From Roseburia sp. (GTDB lineage: Bacteria > Bacillota > Clostridia > Lachnospirales > Lachnospiraceae): a DNA stretch of 64,000 nt. The stretch lies in assembly GCA_017937095.1 (NCBI GenBank), contig JAGBEG010000010.1, forward strand, positions 372,001-436,000, read 5' to 3'. Below the pieces are notes generated by a model that searched no databases, was not told the DNA's origin, and worked only from the letters and a program-made list of their open reading frames with translations. The translations under genes and the position numbers were made by a program. Below are positions 33,311-43,687 of the stretch, in pieces (the first letter of the stretch is position 1; each line of letters begins with the position of its first letter).

Positions 33311-36112
33311 TTACAGATATTCTTCCTCATACTGTGCGAACTGTTCCGGCGTCATCAATACACGCCTTGGCTTTGTGCCCTCCTCCGGACCTACGATTCC
33401 GGCTTCCTCAAGCTGATCCATGATACGCGCCGCACGGTTGAAGCCAATCTTAAAATAGCGCTGCAGCATACCGATCGAGCCCTTTTCCTTCTCCATCAGA
33501 AGACGCGCGGCATCGGCGAAATAAGCGTCTCTGCCGTCTCCTACGCCGGAGGTGGAATCAATACTTACCGTTGTGTTCGCAGATTCCATGCTGTTTAGCT
33601 TTTCCTCCATCTCGGCGCTGTAGGTCACCTGACCATTCTGCTCCCGGATGAAGCTCACAACATCCGAGACCTCCTTGTCCGAGACAAAAGCGCCCTGTAC
33701 GCGCAACGGCTTTGGAATCCCCTGCGGGTTAAAGAGCATATCTCCTTTTCCAAGCAGCTTCTCCGCTCCGTTCATATCCAGAATCGTCCGCGAATCCACA
33801 CCGGACGTCACCGCAAAAGCGATACGGCTCGGCATATTCGCCTTGATCAGTCCGGTAATAACGTTGACCGACGGACGCTGTGTCGCAATAATCAAATGAA
33901 TACCGCAGGCTCTTGCGAGCTGTGCCAGACGGCAGATCGACTCCTCGACCTCGCTTGACGCGACCATCATAAGGTCTGCCAGCTCGTCCACGATGATCAC
34001 GATCTGCGGAAGCTTCTCTGGCTTTGGATCGCCCTCAATCGTCGGGAGCGAATCAATCTTGGCATTGTAGCCTTTCAGATCGCGCACGCTTGCCTCGGCA
34101 AACTTCTGATAGCGGTCCGTCATTTCGGCAACCGCCCAGTTGAGTGCGCCCGCCGCCTTCTTCGGGTCTGTCACGACAGGAATCATAAGATGCGGGATTC
34201 CGTTGTATACGCTCAGTTCGACGACCTTTGGGTCCACCATAATGAGCTTGACGTCCTTCGGGTCAGCCTTGTAGAGAATGCTCATAATAATGGTATTGAT
34301 GCAGACGGACTTACCGGAGCCTGTCGCACCTGCAATCAGAAGATGCGGCATCTTCGCAATATCTGCGACCGTAACTTTTCCTGCGATATCCTTACCGACG
34401 CCGAACGCGATCTTGGAGGAATTTGACTGAAATTCTTCAGATTCCACCAGTTCCCGGAACGATACCGTCACATTTTCCTTGTTCGGAACCTCAATACCGA
34501 TTGCCGCCTTGCCCGGAATCGGCGCCTCGATACGGATATCCGCCGCCGCCAGATTCAGCTTAATGTCGTCCGCCAGATTTACGATTTTGCTGACCTTTAC
34601 GCCCATTTCCGGCTGAATCTCATAACGCGTGACCGCAGGACCGCAGCTTATATTCGTGATCGTGACATTCACGCCGAAATTCTTCAAGGTCTGCTGCAGC
34701 TTTGTAGCCGTCTCCTGTAAATGTGCTCTCGAATCACCCGCTTTTGCTGCTGCTTTGGTAAGAAGACTTGTCGGCGGGAATATGTACGGTCGCTCCGCAG
34801 CCTGATTTGCTGCAATCTCCGCTTCGATATCTGCCGGTTCCTCCGATGCCTGCATATCCTGCCGGGCGCCTGCCGCCGGATGCCCTGTAGCCTTTGGCAT
34901 TTCCCGGTCAGGTGCACGGAATGCAGACCCGGACATTGTATCGTGCGAAGCTGCTTCCGGCATCGCATCATACGAAGACGTCTCCGATATCGTATCATAC
35001 GAGGCTGTCTCCGGCACTGCGTTAAATGCAGGCTGCTCTGCCATGGAACCAAACGCAGGCTGCCCCACCATGGAATCAAACGCAGACGTTTCCGACAGCT
35101 TTGGTTCGTCCGCTCGCAGTTCCATGACGGAAGCCGAGAGCGCCTGCTCTAATTCCGCATCGGAAGGCTCCGGTTCATACGCAGACGACAACGCCGAAAG
35201 CGCTTCCTCCGAAAAAGCAGACGGCGTCAGATTCTCCTCTGTATAGCCTCTTTCCTCCGTATAGCCTCCTCCGGCAGTCAATGCGACATTTCTCTCCTCC
35301 TCGACCTCCGGAAGCTCCAGATAAGGCTCGGCACTGATTTCATTCACTTCATCGGAATGTCCCGCAGGCGCTGCGGCTCCCACCTTTGTATCGATGGCGA
35401 CGCCCTCTACCTTGCGGTCCATCCGGCGCAGCTCGCGCTCCTCTCTTCGCTGTTCGCGCTCTTCCCGGCGCAGCTTCTCGCGCTCTCTGTGACGCTCATT
35501 GCTGACCTTTGCAGACTCGTAGACTTTTCGCCCGCCCTTTTGCATGCCGCGAAGCGCGGAGCGCTCCGTAATCAGAACAAGCGAAATGATCAGCATGATA
35601 GCGTCGATGACATACGAACCAACCAGACCGAAATTCGGGCAGATCACCCATGTCAGAAAACCGCCGATCAGACCGCCGCCGAACCGGTGCTCAAAGCTGT
35701 AGCGGTAAGCGTCAAGCGCCGTGCCTCCGGTCTCCCCCTTCACGATCAGCTCCACAAACATACACAAAAACGCTACGAATAAAATCGTCGCAACCAGCTT
35801 TACGGCTGCAACGCGGTTGCCCTTATTGGAAACTGCAAAAAACGTGCCCATAAGAAGTACGATTGGGAAAACATATGCGATCAGTCCGAACAGACCGAAA
35901 AAGAATCTGCTGACGGCATTGCCGACGGTCCCGCCGATTCCGAAATTACTGATAAATAATAAAATAGATACTGCTACGACGATCCACAGGATCACTTCCC
36001 TTGTAAAATTCTCCTGCGCCGCCGCAGCCTGCTTCTTACGTCCTGAATTCGTCTTCCGGCTTGTCTGTGACTTTTTTCTGCCGGATGTACTCTTTCTGTT
36101 CCCTGTTGCCAA
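33311..36112 (-). CDS. ftsK: DNA translocase FtsK/SpoIIIE
   Basis: FtsK/SpoIIIE pumps DNA through the closing septum during division or sporulation. The protein has about 933 residues. The N-terminus has four membrane segments (about 30-170), followed by a long charged and repetitive linker (about 210-480). The alpha/beta motor has [10 protein letters not shown] (about 592), [11 protein letters not shown] and [10 protein letters not shown] winged gamma domain closes the protein ([32 protein letters not shown]). The start is likely the TTG at 36112, which has GGAGG 9 bases upstream and follows the uppP stop; longer frames run back into uppP. The order tepA-like, uppP, ftsK partly matches the tepA-spoIIIE neighbourhood of Bacillus. 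Confidence 0.95.
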   Translation of the reverse strand: MATGNRKSTSGRKKSQTSRKTNSGRKKQAAAAQENFTREVILWIVVAVSILLFISNFGIGGTVGNAVSRFFFGLFGLIAYVFPIVLLMGTFFAVSNKGNRVAAVKLVATILFVAFLCMFVELIVKGETGGTALDAYRYSFEHRFGGGLIGGFLTWVICPNFGLVGSYVIDAIMLIISLVLITERSALRGMQKGGRKVYESAKVSNERHREREKLRREEREQRREERELRRMDRKVEGVAIDTKVGAAAPAGHSDEVNEISAEPYLELPEVEEERNVALTAGGGYTEERGYTEENLTPSAFSEEALSALSSAYEPEPSDAELEQALSASVMELRADEPKLSETSAFDSMVGQPAFGSMAEQPAFNAVPETASYDTISETSSYDAMPEAASHDTMSGSAFRAPDREMPKATGHPAAGARQDMQASEEPADIEAEIAANQAAERPYIFPPTSLLTKAAAKAGDSRAHLQETATKLQQTLKNFGVNVTITNISCGPAVTRYEIQPEMGVKVSKIVNLADDIKLNLAAADIRIEAPIPGKAAIGIEVPNKENVTVSFRELVESEEFQSNSSKIAFGVGKDIAGKVTVADIAKMPHLLIAGATGSGKSVCINTIIMSILYKADPKDVKLIMVDPKVVELSVYNGIPHLMIPVVTDPKKAAGALNWAVAEMTDRYQKFAEASVRDLKGYNAKIDSLPTIEGDPKPEKLPQIVIIVDELADLMMVASSEVEESICRLAQLARACGIHLIIATQRPSVNVITGLIKANMPSRIAFAVTSGVDSRTILDMNGAEKLLGKGDMLFNPQGIPKPLRVQGAFVSDKEVSDVVSFIREQNGQVTYSAEMEEKLNSMESANTTVSIDSTSGVGDGRDAYFADAARLLMEKEKGSIGMLQRYFKIGFNRAARIMDQLEEAGIVGPEEGTKPRRVLMTPEQFAQYEEEYL

Positions 36113-36134
36113 AACCTTTAACCTCCAGACCGGA

Positions 36135-37013
36135 CTATGCCATGTAGAAATATCCGCCGATTGACAATGCACCTACAATCAGGCAGTAAACGGCAAAACC
36201 GGTAAATTTCTTTTTGCGCACCACGACCAGCATCGTCTTGATGCACACATATCCCACGACGGCAGCGACCAGCATACCGGCTATGTAATAGGCAATCTCA
36301 CTGCCCGTAACTTCCATGCCGACCGCATCCTTTAATTCCAGCACCACCGCACCCAGAATCGCCGGAATCGACATCAAAAAGGAATACTTCACGGCAAAAT
36401 TGCGCTGGTATCCGCTTAATAGACATGCCGTAATCGTCGTTCCCGAGCGGGATAACCCCGGGAGCGTTGCAATTCCCTGCGCGATACCGACCGAAAATGC
36501 ATCCGTGTAAGTCACATTCTTCGGAAGCTTCTCACCGTCCTTTGTGCGGTCTGCGATAAACAGAAGAATCGCAGTCACAATCAGGCAGATGCCCGGGACA
36601 ATGAGAATCTCCGATGCCATACTGACAACGTCCCTTCCGAAATAACCGATAATTCCGGTCGGAATCGTCGAGACAATGATCAGCATCGCAAACTTGCGGT
36701 AGCTGCTGTTAATTACTCTCCGGTAAGGCTCCGCCGCCCCGCCGAATTTGTTCTTAAAAAAAATAACGACATTGACACAGGCATCGCGGATGACGCCAAG
36801 TCCGTTGACAATCAGCTTTGCAATATCCCGGTAATAGACCACGCAGATGGCTATAAGCGTTCCGAGATGCAAAAGCACGTCGTAGAGGATTCCCGTATCC
36901 GTCTCCACCCCAAATAGTATCTTAAAAAGCGCCAGATGCCCGGAGCTGCTCACAGGTAAAAACTCAGTCAGCCCTTGAATTATGCCCATTAAAATTGCCT
37001 GTAATAATGACAT
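36135..37013 (-). CDS. uppP: Undecaprenyl-diphosphatase UppP (BacA)
   Basis: UppP dephosphorylates undecaprenyl diphosphate outside the membrane to recycle the wall lipid carrier; extra copies give bacitracin resistance. The 292-residue protein has about 8 membrane segments and the two signatures: [14 protein letters not shown] near the N-terminus, with the catalytic glutamate and histidine region, and [11 protein letters not shown] with the catalytic arginine (about residue 190). The ATG at 37013 has GGAGG 5 bases upstream. ftsK begins just after it. Confidence 0.97.
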   Translation of the reverse strand: MSLLQAILMGIIQGLTEFLPVSSSGHLALFKILFGVETDTGILYDVLLHLGTLIAICVVYYRDIAKLIVNGLGVIRDACVNVVIFFKNKFGGAAEPYRRVINSSYRKFAMLIIVSTIPTGIIGYFGRDVVSMASEILIVPGICLIVTAILLFIADRTKDGEKLPKNVTYTDAFSVGIAQGIATLPGLSRSGTTITACLLSGYQRNFAVKYSFLMSIPAILGAVVLELKDAVGMEVTGSEIAYYIAGMLVAAVVGYVCIKTMLVVVRKKKFTGFAVYCLIVGALSIGGYFYMA

Positions 37014-37107
37014 AGCTGCCTCCTTATCCGATGCGTACCCTTCGTTAAACTTTTGCATACATCATTGATTTTAACATATTTGAGGGCAATTGTCATTAAA
37101 AGCTTTC

Positions 37108-37863
37108 TTAATTCTTTTTCATTTTTGCCTTATTCGCATCGATCATCTGGTGCAGCTTTAGAAACGCCTCATTGATGCCGCCGACCTCATCGATCAGTCC
37201 CTCTTCCACGGCTTCCTTCCCGATCAGTATGGTTCCCAGATCCTTCGTGAGCATCCCCGTATTCATCATCAGTTTTTCCAAGCGTTCTTCCTTCGCGCTG
37301 GAATGGGACGCGATGAACGTTAAAATCCGGTTCTGCATCTGTTTAAAATAGTCATAGGTCGGCTGCGCTCCGATCACGGTTCCGTTCATGCGCACGGGAT
37401 GTATCACCATCGTTCCTGACGGCACGATAAAGGAATAATCCGTTGATACCGCAAGCGGTACGCCGATGGAATGACTTCCGCCGAGCACAAGCGATACTGT
37501 CGGCTTACTGATGGATGCGACCATCTCCGCGATTGCAAGCCCGCTCTCCACGTCGCCGCCCACCGTATTTAAAAGCAGCAGAATCCCCTCCGTATCGAGA
37601 TTGTCTTCCATCTCGGCAAGCCTCGGAAGCACATGCTCATATTTGGTCGTCTTGGTCGTTGCCGGCAGACAGTCATGTCCCTCGATCTCACCTATAATTG
37701 TAAGAAGGGAAATCTTATTATGCTCCCGGTTATTTGCAAGATCGATCTGCCCAAATTCCTGAATCGTCTCATTTTTCTGGCTGCGATCCTGGTTATCGTT
37801 CTGGTTCTCATTTTGGTTCTGGTTCTCATTTTGGTTCTGATATTCTTTCTGCTCTTGTGCCAT
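37108..37863 (-). CDS. ClpP-like protease, TepA/YmfB type
   Basis: The 251-residue protein belongs to the ClpP/crotonase fold. The Firmicute TepA (YmfB) subgroup is indicated by the N-terminal FGQIDL...ISLLTIIGEIEGHD, then NTVGGDVESGLAIAEM, the nucleophile region GGSHSIGVPLAVS and the histidine region MVIHPVRM. Roles proposed in Bacillus are translocation enhancement and degradation of small spore proteins. The first 30 residues are an unusual low-complexity stretch of N/Q/E repeats (NQNEN units). Synteny with uppP and ftsK supports the TepA assignment. No Clp ATPase partner is adjacent. Confidence 0.88.
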   Translation of the reverse strand: MAQEQKEYQNQNENQNQNENQNDNQDRSQKNETIQEFGQIDLANNREHNKISLLTIIGEIEGHDCLPATTKTTKYEHVLPRLAEMEDNLDTEGILLLLNTVGGDVESGLAIAEMVASISKPTVSLVLGGSHSIGVPLAVSTDYSFIVPSGTMVIHPVRMNGTVIGAQPTYDYFKQMQNRILTFIASHSSAKEERLEKLMMNTGMLTKDLGTILIGKEAVEEGLIDEVGGINEAFLKLHQMIDANKAKMKKN

Positions 37864-37930
37864 TTCTAACCTGTCCTTTCCGTGTTATAAAGTGGTGCCG
37901 CTCTTTCTTTGCGCTATGCAGACGTTGTTT

Positions 37931-38059
37931 TGCGTGAATATGCAGACCACAGACTTCGTCTGTGGCTCGCGTTGCTCGCCAGATAACCAGAAATACGTTT
38001 GCTTTTCTGCAAGCAGAAGCAATCGCATTTCCGGTTATCTTTCTCTGCATATTCGCGCA
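37931..38059. repeat. Multi-stem palindromic element (REP/MITE-like or structured RNA)
   Basis: An outer 16-bp helix joins 37931-37946 (TGCGTGAATATGCAGA) to 38044-38059, with one G-T pair. Inside are a perfect 8-bp hairpin with a 3-base loop (37947-37965, CCACAGAC-TTC-GTCTGTGG) and a long imperfect hairpin that takes up all of 37981-38040 (arms beginning AGATAACC and ending GGTTATCT). No coding gene lies in 37864-38135. It directly abuts the glgA terminator, which leaves little room for a promoter before it. That favours a palindromic mobile repeat, though an RNA function is possible. Confidence 0.7.
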
Positions 38060-38090
38060 AAAAAAGCAGAGTGCATTAGCACCCTGCTTT
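38059..38090 (-). terminator. Intrinsic terminator of glgA
   Basis: On the minus strand a 12-bp stem (38079-38090 with 38063-38074, one G-U pair) with a 4-base loop is followed by a run of seven T, 45 bases after the glgA stop codon. Confidence 0.85.
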
Positions 38091-38135
38091 AGTATGGTCT
38101 TATCAGCCCATGAATATACGGTTTTAAGATTGTCT

Positions 38136-39590
38136 CTATACCTCGCCGAGCAGATAACGGTACAATCCCTCATAGCGGAACTTCGAACTGTTCCAGGAAT
38201 AATCGTTCGCCATGCCGCGGTCAATCATCTGGTTCCACTGCTTCTTGCGGTCAAAGAAAATATGCTTGGAATAATTAATGACGCTGAGCATCTCATCGCC
38301 GTTGTAATTCGCGAAGGAAAAACCGTCTCCCGTGTTCTCATATTCATTGAACGGCTTTACCGTGTCTTTAAGACCTCCGGTCTCTCTTACAATCGGCACG
38401 GTTCCGTAACGGAAGGAGATAAGCTGCGTCAGTCCGCACGGCTCAAAGCGTGACGGCATCAGGAATGCATCCGCCGCAGCATAGAGCTTGTGTGCGAGGT
38501 CATCGGAATAACAGATATTTGCGGAAACGCGGTCGCCATATTTCCATGCATAATGACGGAACATATTCTCGTACTGCGTATCTCCGGTTCCGATCACCAC
38601 AAGCTGCGTGTAATCGTCCACAATACGGTCGATTGCGTAATTGATCAGATCTAAGCCCTTCTGGTCTGTCAGACGCGAAATCAGTCCGATCATGTACTTT
38701 TTCTTATCGACAGCGAGCCCAAGATCTTCCTGCAGCCTTGTCTTGTTCATGGCTTTCTTCTTGCGGAAGCTCTCTGCATCGTAATTGACGTAGATCTTGC
38801 TGTCTGTTGCCGGATTATAAACGCCGTAATCAATTCCGTTTACGATACCCTGCATATCAAAATGACGCGCGGCAAGCAGACCGTTTAAGCCTTCTCCGTA
38901 ATACTCTGTCTGAATCTCATCCGCATAGGAATCACTGACCGTCGTGATGTAATCCGCATAGACAAGACCGCCCTTTAACATGTTGGCATCCTTCTTAAAC
39001 TCCAGCTTATCCGGTGTAAAGAGATTTGCCGAAAAACCAGTCAGCCCCTGCATTGTCTTGACATCCCAGACGCCCTGGAACTTGAGGTTGTGAATCGTAA
39101 TCATGGATTTCATTCCCCAGTAGAAGGAATCCGCCTGAAACTCATTCTTAAGGTATACGGGAATCAATCCCGTCTCCCAGTCATGGCAGTGGATCAGATC
39201 CGGGCGGAAGCCGATCTGCTTTAAGATGGACAATACCGCCTTGTCAAAGAAGACGAACTTCTCGATATCGTAGCGGATATCTCCATACGGTGTTGCACAG
39301 TTAAAGTATTCCTGATTATCAATAAAATAATAGGTAACCCCATCGAGCACATATTTTAAAACGCCGACATACTTGTTCTGGATGTAGGAACCGCAGTTCA
39401 TGTAAAAATGCGTCACATACTCGAACTGGTCACGGTATTTCTGCGGGATGCAGCTATAATTCGGGATAACCACCCTCACATCCCACTCGTTCTTGTCGAA
39501 CTCCTTTGGAAGTGCGCCGCATACATCCGCAAGTCCGCCTGTCTTGATAAACGGAACGCATTCAGATGCTGCAAAAAGTATTTTTCTCAT
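38136..39590 (-). CDS. glgA: Glycogen synthase (ADP-glucose, GT5)
   Basis: GlgA extends alpha-1,4-glucan from ADP-glucose. The 484-residue protein has the N-terminal ADP-glucose motif KTGGLAD (residues 16-22), the HDWETGLIP segment, TTVSDSYADEI, GLISRLTDQKGLDL and the GT-B catalytic region MPSRFEPCGLTQLISFRYGTVPIVRETGGLKDTV. The length fits the family. It follows metY by 19 bases, with AGGAGG upstream, but the two share no pathway. No glgB, glgC, glgD or glgP is in the window. Confidence 0.97.
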   Translation of the reverse strand: MRKILFAASECVPFIKTGGLADVCGALPKEFDKNEWDVRVVIPNYSCIPQKYRDQFEYVTHFYMNCGSYIQNKYVGVLKYVLDGVTYYFIDNQEYFNCATPYGDIRYDIEKFVFFDKAVLSILKQIGFRPDLIHCHDWETGLIPVYLKNEFQADSFYWGMKSMITIHNLKFQGVWDVKTMQGLTGFSANLFTPDKLEFKKDANMLKGGLVYADYITTVSDSYADEIQTEYYGEGLNGLLAARHFDMQGIVNGIDYGVYNPATDSKIYVNYDAESFRKKKAMNKTRLQEDLGLAVDKKKYMIGLISRLTDQKGLDLINYAIDRIVDDYTQLVVIGTGDTQYENMFRHYAWKYGDRVSANICYSDDLAHKLYAAADAFLMPSRFEPCGLTQLISFRYGTVPIVRETGGLKDTVKPFNEYENTGDGFSFANYNGDEMLSVINYSKHIFFDRKKQWNQMIDRGMANDYSWNSSKFRYEGLYRYLLGEV

Positions 39591-39609
39591 AAAAACCCTC
39601 CTAATTGTA

Positions 39610-40893
39610 TTAAATCGCTGCCAGAGCCTGCTCTAAATCAGCAATTATATCATCCGCATTCTCGATACCGACCGAGAAACGGATCAGATCCGGTGAAATG
39701 CCTGCTTCCTGTAACTGCTCCTCTGTCATCTGGCGGTGCGTATGGCTCGCCGGATGCAGAATACAGGTACGCGCATCTGCGACATGCGTCACGATTGCGG
39801 CAAGCTTTAAGTGATCCATGAACTTCACAGCCGTCGCCCGGTCACCCTTGACGCCGAATGCCATCACGCCGCAGGTGCCGTCCGGCATATATTTCTCTGC
39901 AAGCGCATGGTACTTGTTGTCGGGAAGTCCCGCATAATTGACCCATGCCACCTTCTCATGCGCATTCAGATACTCCGCTACCTTCATGGCGTTCTCGCAG
40001 TGTCTTGGCACGCGCAGATGAAGCGTCTCCAGTCCGACATTGAGAAGGAACGCATTCATCGGGGATGGAATCGATCCGAGATCACGCATCAGTTGTGCCG
40101 TCGCCTTCGTGATATACGCCTGCTTGCCGAACTTGGTCGCATATGTAATGCCGTGATAGGATTCATCCGGCGTCGTCAGTCCCGGAAACTTGTCTGCATG
40201 CGCCATCCAGTCAAAATTACCGGAATCGATGATCGCCCCGCCTACCGCCATGGCATGTCCGTCCATGTACTTCGTCGTCGAATGTGTCACGATATCCGCG
40301 CCCCATTCAAACGGTCTGCAGTTGATCGGTGTTGCAAATGTATTGTCCACGATCAGCGGTACGCCGTGCTCATGCGCCAGCTTTGCGAACTTCTCAATGT
40401 CAAGTATCACGATGGACGGGTTGGCAATCGTCTCGGCGAACACCGCCTTTGTGTTCGGACGGAACGCTTCGCACAATTCCTCGTAGGACGCATCCGGATT
40501 CACGAAGGTACATTCAATTCCCTGCTTCTTCATCGTTGTCCCGAACAGATTGAAGGTTCCTCCGTAAACGGAATTGGAACATACGATATGATCCCCGGCT
40601 TCGCAGATATTAAACAATGCATAATAATTCGCCGCCTGACCGGACGAAGTCAGCATTCCGGCAACGCCGCCCTCAAGCGCAGTGATCTTCGCTGCAACAG
40701 CATCGTTGGTCGGATTCTGAAGTCTGGTGTAAAAATAGCCCTCCGCCTCCAGATCGAACAGCTTCCCCATCTGATCGCTGTCATCATACTTAAAGGTCGT
40801 ACTCTGATAAATCGGAAGAACTCTCGGTTCTCCGCACTTCGGCTGCCAGCCGCCCTGAATACATTTCGTCTCAATCCTGTAGTCGTTTTCCAT
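39610..40893 (-). CDS. metY: O-acetylhomoserine aminocarboxypropyltransferase (sulfhydrylase)
   Basis: A PLP enzyme of the Cys/Met metabolism family making homocysteine from O-acetylhomoserine and sulfide. The 427-residue length and motifs fit MetY rather than MetB/MetC: IYQSTTFKY, LQNPTNDAVAAKITALEGG, VDNTFATP, and the PLP-lysine region THSTTKYMDGH (about residue 205), then RFSVGIENADDI. The 174-base region upstream has no recognisable SAM riboswitch or T-box; it carries a small hairpin (GGAACAT-TTTG-ATGTTCC, about 40977-40994). Regulation is therefore probably not by those RNA switches. Confidence 0.93.
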   Translation of the reverse strand: MENDYRIETKCIQGGWQPKCGEPRVLPIYQSTTFKYDDSDQMGKLFDLEAEGYFYTRLQNPTNDAVAAKITALEGGVAGMLTSSGQAANYYALFNICEAGDHIVCSNSVYGGTFNLFGTTMKKQGIECTFVNPDASYEELCEAFRPNTKAVFAETIANPSIVILDIEKFAKLAHEHGVPLIVDNTFATPINCRPFEWGADIVTHSTTKYMDGHAMAVGGAIIDSGNFDWMAHADKFPGLTTPDESYHGITYATKFGKQAYITKATAQLMRDLGSIPSPMNAFLLNVGLETLHLRVPRHCENAMKVAEYLNAHEKVAWVNYAGLPDNKYHALAEKYMPDGTCGVMAFGVKGDRATAVKFMDHLKLAAIVTHVADARTCILHPASHTHRQMTEEQLQEAGISPDLIRFSVGIENADDIIADLEQALAAI

Positions 40894-41067
40894 TTGTCCT
40901 GTTGCTCCTTATCCAGTTGTTCTTTTCATTAATGATATAACATTTCTCGTCACAATTCCATATCTTTTTGCGCAGGAACATCAAAATGTTCCGAAAAAAT
41001 ATGCAAAAAAGAGCAAACCATGCATATCTGCACAGTCAGCCCTTTCTTTCCGGAAAATCCGGCGGGA

Positions 41068-41796
41068 TTATTCATCCCAGTTGTGATATACTTCCTGAAC
41101 ATCGTCATCCTCATCCAGCAGATCTAAGATGCGGTTGATATTTGTAAGATCCTCCTCTGCGGTCAGCTCCACATAATTCTGCGGAAGCATGGTGACAGAA
41201 GCTTCCGCCATCGGAATCTTCTCCGCCTCAAGTGCGCTTCTTACCGCCTCAAAGTCGTCCGGTGCGGTGAGGACCTCATAGCTGTCCTCCTCCTCGCTGA
41301 AATCCTCAGCGCCGGCGTCGAGCGCCAGCATCATCAGATCGTCGGCATCCATTTCACACTCTTCCTTGTCGATGATGATCTGTCCCTTCTCGTCGAACAT
41401 ATAGGATACACAGCCCTGCGTACCGATGCTTCCGTGACCCTTGGTAAATGCATTTCGCACATTGGCAGCCGTGCGGTTCTTATTGTCTGTCAGACATTTT
41501 ACGATGATGGCTGTGCCGCTCGGACCGTAACCCTCATAGGTACAGAACTCGTAATTGACTGCGTTGCCGTCTCCCGCCGCTTTCTTGATACCGCGCTCGA
41601 TCGTATCGTTCGGCATGTTGTTCGCCTTTGCCTTGGTAATGACCTGCGCAAGCTTAAAGTTGTTGGCAGGGTCCGGACCGCCCTCTTTTACCGCAACCGC
41701 GATCTCTCGTCCGATAATCGTAAAAATCTTACCCTTTGCTGCATCATTCTTCTCTTTCTTGTGCTTGATATTGGCAAATTTTGAATGTCCTGACAT
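41068..41796 (-). CDS. YebC/PmpR family protein
   Basis: The 242-residue protein begins [25 protein letters not shown], with [35 protein letters not shown] and [31 protein letters not shown], which are family signatures. YebC-like proteins were called transcription regulators; recent work ties some to relief of ribosome stalling at proline-rich stretches. The ATG at 41796 has AGAGGAAGAG upstream. The longer frame adds basic residues that mirror the neighbouring gene. It follows the CBS-domain gene by 19 bases and likely shares the promoter at 43231-43259. Confidence 0.95.
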   Translation of the reverse strand: MSGHSKFANIKHKKEKNDAAKGKIFTIIGREIAVAVKEGGPDPANNFKLAQVITKAKANNMPNDTIERGIKKAAGDGNAVNYEFCTYEGYGPSGTAIIVKCLTDNKNRTAANVRNAFTKGHGSIGTQGCVSYMFDEKGQIIIDKEECEMDADDLMMLALDAGAEDFSEEEDSYEVLTAPDDFEAVRSALEAEKIPMAEASVTMLPQNYVELTAEEDLTNINRILDLLDEDDDVQEVYHNWDE

Positions 41797-41815
41797 TTTC
41801 TCTTCCTCTTTTCTG

Positions 41816-43177
41816 TTATTCTTCCTTCCGGCCGGCTTCGTCCTTTGCCAGCTCCTTATCCTCCGCCGGTTCCTCCGGCAGTTTTTCAACGCGTACCATC
41901 TGAATCATCTTATTCTCCACGGAGAGAATCTCGAAGAGATACCCATGTGCGGTCGTGGAAAACACCTCGTTGTCATTCGGAATCTTGTCAATCAACGAAA
42001 TCAGAAAGCCGTTTAATGTCTCGAAGTCCTCTTCGTCTTCATCGATACCGAGTGTTTCCGCAACCTCGTCAAAAGGCGCCATACCGCTCATCATATAGCT
42101 TCCATCCGACTCCAGTTCGATCATGTGCGCTTCCTCATCGTGCTCATCCTCAATGTTGCCGACAATCTCCTCTAAGATGTCTTCCATTGCGACAAGCCCC
42201 GAAGTCTGTCCGTATTCATCGACCACGATCACCAGATGATTCTTGGCGGACTGCATCATCGTAAAGAGCGTGTTGATGTTGCGCGTCTCCGGGATAAAAT
42301 CCACCTCGCGAATCAGCCCTTTGATATCCTTGATTGGCATATCGTAAACGGAAGGCTCCATGCTCAGTTCAAGCGCCTCCTTAATATGTAAGACACCGAT
42401 GATGTTATCGATGGAATCAAGATAGACCGGAAATCTGGAATAATTATTCTCCTTGATAAATTCCAGCGTCTTGCGGTAGGTTCCTGTTCCGTCCAGCGCG
42501 CAGATATTCTTGCGGTGCGTCATAATGTCTTTTGCTTCCTTGTCGCCGAACTCAAAGATGTTGTGGATCATTTCGGCTTCGCTCGCAAGAAGAACTCCCT
42601 GTTCGTGTCCCTCATTGACCATGGAAATGATCTCTTCCTCCGTCACATCGTCCGTATCGCTTAACGGATCGACGCCGAACACGCGCGCCAGCAGATTGGA
42701 AAGCGCGTCCGCCGGAAAAATCACAGGCAAAAACAGAAGTTCCACCACATGCACCGGACCGACCAGCCGCATCGCCCATATATCGGGCTTTCTGGACGCC
42801 ACCTTCTCCGGCGTATAAATGCCGAAAATCAGCACGAGCAGAATCAGCACAATGAAAATCACGACATCCGCCAGCAGTTCAAGAACCGTACCTGCCTGCT
42901 CGGGCAGAAACTGCCGCTTCCACAGCGGGACCTGCAGGAATCCGAGCAGCATATGTGCGATCAGAATCAATAGCTGACAGACATGTGCATAACGCTCCGT
43001 CTTATCCATGTACCTGCCCAGAAGCTTTGCATGCGTATTCTCCTCACGCGCCAGCTTCTCTACCGCCGCATCGTTTAAGTTCTGCATTGCCGCGATAAAC
43101 CCAAATACAACAAAATCCAATATGATTAAAGCTGCAAAAACAAGAATCCCTATCGTGGGACTGACACCATCGTCCAT
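41816..43177 (-). CDS. HlyC/CorC (CNNM-type) membrane protein with CBS domains
   Basis: The 453-residue protein has an N-terminal DUF21/CNNM membrane domain with three to four segments (about 10-190). A pair of CBS domains follows (about 210-340, containing [12 protein letters not shown] and [21 protein letters not shown]). The C-terminal CorC/HlyC domain ends the protein (from about 355, [14 protein letters not shown]). Relatives export or sense Mg2+ or Co2+ and bind adenine nucleotides through CBS; substrate not provable here. The ATG at 43177 has AGGAAG 7 bases upstream. Confidence 0.9.
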   Translation of the reverse strand: MDDGVSPTIGILVFAALIILDFVVFGFIAAMQNLNDAAVEKLAREENTHAKLLGRYMDKTERYAHVCQLLILIAHMLLGFLQVPLWKRQFLPEQAGTVLELLADVVIFIVLILLVLIFGIYTPEKVASRKPDIWAMRLVGPVHVVELLFLPVIFPADALSNLLARVFGVDPLSDTDDVTEEEIISMVNEGHEQGVLLASEAEMIHNIFEFGDKEAKDIMTHRKNICALDGTGTYRKTLEFIKENNYSRFPVYLDSIDNIIGVLHIKEALELSMEPSVYDMPIKDIKGLIREVDFIPETRNINTLFTMMQSAKNHLVIVVDEYGQTSGLVAMEDILEEIVGNIEDEHDEEAHMIELESDGSYMMSGMAPFDEVAETLGIDEDEEDFETLNGFLISLIDKIPNDNEVFSTTAHGYLFEILSVENKMIQMVRVEKLPEEPAEDKELAKDEAGRKEE

Positions 43178-43230
43178 CAAACTTCTTCCTTTCTTTCGTA
43201 TATCCAGTATTACACATGAAAACATTTGAA

Positions 43231-43259
43231 ATCATAACATTTTCCTGCGTAATAGTCAA
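43231..43259 (-). promoter_or_regulatory. Promoter of the CBS-protein/yebC operon
   Basis: TTGACT (43254-43259) and TATGAT (43231-43236) on the minus strand are 17 bases apart, 54 bases before the start codon and directly after the mazF stop. Confidence 0.7.
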
Positions 43260-43260
43260 G

Positions 43261-43608
43261 TTATGTATATAGTTCCAGGCTTATCTCAAGTGCTTTGTCG
43301 ATCTTCACCAGAATCTGATGATCCAGATGACACACTTTATCCTTAAGTCTCGTCTTATCAATTGTGCGAAGCTGTTCTAAGAGAACAACAGAATCCTTTA
43401 CCAGATCATATTTGCGGCTGTCCAGCTCTACATGTGTCGGCAGCTTTGCTTTATTCATCTGCGAAGTGATTGCTGCGCAGATCACGGTCGGGCTGTGTCT
43501 GTTCCCGACATCATTCTGTATGATGAGCACCGGGCGCACACCGCCCTGTTCCGAACCGATGACCGGTCTTAAATCTGCATAAAATATATCCCCACGTCGA
43601 ATTACCAT
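43261..43608 (-). CDS. MazF/PemK-family endoribonuclease toxin (NdoA-like)
   Basis: The 115-residue protein has the MazF fold signatures [30 protein letters not shown], the active-site region [11 protein letters not shown] with its serine/threonine, and [12 protein letters not shown]. Such toxins cut mRNA at short sequences. In Bacillus the order is alr, antitoxin (ndoAI), ndoA. Here alr ends 79 bases upstream, and no antitoxin gene fits in the gap or on the other side. An unlinked antitoxin is likely. The ATG at 43608 follows a GGAGTGG-type site. Confidence 0.93.
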   Translation of the reverse strand: MVIRRGDIFYADLRPVIGSEQGGVRPVLIIQNDVGNRHSPTVICAAITSQMNKAKLPTHVELDSRKYDLVKDSVVLLEQLRTIDKTRLKDKVCHLDHQILVKIDKALEISLELYT

Positions 43609-43687
43609 ATACTTTCCACTCCATTATCTTATTCGGATCTTTTAAGGATAGTATTGCCAATTTTAACGGGTGTATTCAATGATTCTG

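Noticed and set aside
39811..40932. A 373-codon plus-strand open frame opposite metY
   Set aside because: It mirrors metY in the opposite strand. The protein is rich in Arg/His/Cys without domain motifs and has no ribosome site, while metY is certain.
40894..41067. Possible SAM riboswitch or T-box upstream of metY
   Set aside because: I looked for the SAM-I multi-stem core and a T-box/terminator arrangement and found only a 7-bp hairpin and a short stem-like stretch after yebC; not enough to call.
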